In this document: in pieces, positions 63,340 through 64,000 of the stretch
How the letters are laid out: the number at the start of each line of letters is the position of its first letter
Numbering within the stretch: the first letter of the stretch is position 1
NCBI GenBank assembly: GCA_023525715.1
Contig: CM042013.1
Location: 69,474,494-69,538,493 of the forward strand
DNA from: Cichorium intybus
Lineage: Eukaryota; Streptophyta; Magnoliopsida; Asterales; Asteraceae
Direction: 5' to 3'
Length of the DNA: 64,000 nt
Program-made: the position numbers and the translations under genes
Notes under the pieces: generated by a model
Told to the model about the DNA's origin: nothing
Seen by the model: only the letters and a program-made list of their open reading frames with translations
Databases searched by the model: none

Positions 63340-64000
63340 GTAAGAAATAGCAACGTACTTTAATTTAGGGAAATCTTCAAAAAAGTCTCATTATTTTGAC
63401 CCAATTTATGAAAAAGTCCCAAATTTTATTTTATTTACAGAAAAAGACAATATACCGGCTAACGTATTCAGTTTAGTCCATTCTTCCAGTTTACCAGGTT
63501 TCCTAAATTGGAAATCTTATATATATAGTCTAATTATTTTGGGTTTTTTATGAAAAAATCCTATTATTTTGTGTAAAAAAATCCAACATTGGGACTTTTT
63601 CATAAACTGACCAAAAATAGTGGGACTTGACTAAAAATTTCCAATCTAGGAAACCTGGTAAATCGCATGAGTATGTTAGTCGGTATTCTGTCCTTTTTTG
63701 TAAAAAAAAGTAATTTTGAGACTTTTTCATAAACTAGCCCAAAATAATGGGACTTTATTGGAGATTTCCCCTTTAATTTATATGATTATTATAGCATTGT
63801 ATTTTTTATTTTTATTTTATTAGCACATTGTACTTGGAAAATCCTCCAAATTATAGCATTGTACTTTCAATTTTTTTATTAAGACGTTATATTTGGAAAA
63901 AAAATGAGTCTAGTGGAAAAAAGTTTGCTTTTTTAAAGTACAATGTTGTAATAGGAAACGAAAGTAGAATGCTATAATAGACAGATAAATGAAAGTTTGT
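63340..64000. repeat. Dispersed foldback repeat (TATAGCATTGTACTT family), interrupted
   Basis: The left part has AAATAGCAACGTACTTT. The right part has TTATAGCATTGTATTTT and TTATAGCATTGTACTTT, then the complements AAAGTACAATGTTGT and GAAGTAGAATGCTATAA near the window end. The MITE at 63368-63771 was inserted into it. It is cut by the window edge. Confidence 0.6.
63368..63771. mobile_element. MULE-type foldback MITE, 9-bp TSD TTTAATTTA
   Basis: GGGAAATCTTCAAAAAAGTC at the left is mirrored by GGACTTT...GGAGATTTCCCC at the right. The inner halves mirror in AAAAAGTCC, CCAGGTTTCCTA and GGAAACCTGG blocks. TTTAATTTA flanks both ends (63359-63367 and 63772-63780). It has no coding capacity. Confidence 0.88.

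Overview
This is plant nuclear DNA: AT-rich, intron-containing and packed with plant-type transposable elements. The only well-preserved host gene is a TIR-NBS-LRR (TNL) immune receptor on the minus strand. Its sequence style (a Ser-rich N-terminus running into a YDVFLSFRG TIR domain, the exon-1/exon-2 join NGR|LETEF, and MHQ in place of MHD) suggests a eudicot, most likely Asteraceae. That assignment rests on family resemblance and was not tested by a search.

Layout. 1-1366 is the right part of an LTR. 2509-4198 holds two foldback MITEs around a three-copy 300-bp tandem repeat. About 4430-13200 is block A: a TNL downstream flank plus a TNL copy reduced to its TIR exon (10355-10929) and scraps of its last exons. 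13.7-18.8 kb is retrotransposon debris, including a gag gene split by a solo LTR (15181-16618, TSD GCATT). About 18790-39600 is block B, the paralogue of block A, with the apparently intact six-exon TNL (28170-38185). Block B also carries a MULE (21522-25005, 9-bp TSD TAATAATTA). A 5-kb Helitron (32434-37486), itself carrying a truncated LINE, sits in intron 1 of the TNL. 40.7-44.8 kb holds a SINE, a second Helitron and a TIR element in TA repeats. 45.5-59.6 kb is one Ty3/gypsy gag-pol relic on the minus strand, cut by two insertion nests: an LTR within an LTR at 45626-49375, and a TA-rich MITE at 50753-58858 that was itself invaded three or four times. The rest holds a Stowaway MITE, a 1-kb near-perfect inverted repeat (61722-62752) and a MULE-type MITE inside a dispersed repeat.

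How the pieces relate. Blocks A and B are segmental duplicates, so each serves as the 'empty site' for the other. An hAT MITE is present only in A and the MULE only in B. Both blocks hold the same stray NB-ARC P-loop fragment downstream of the TNL. In A, exons 2-4, most of exon 5 and the large intron are gone, leaving an open TIR exon that could give a TIR-only protein.

Most unusual signal. Long (TA)n tracts act as landing pads. Two Helitrons, an hAT MITE, an LTR element and two long-TIR elements (43390-44274 and 55957-58614) all abut (TA)n. Those two TIR elements share a terminal GGTTCAA, TIRs with an internal direct repeat, and many internal copies of the 12-mer TTCATTGATGAA (or its complement TTCATCAATGAA). 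One of them carries what look like captured exons of a universal-stress-protein-domain gene. I do not recognise this element type. All statements come from reading the sequence; no database search was run.
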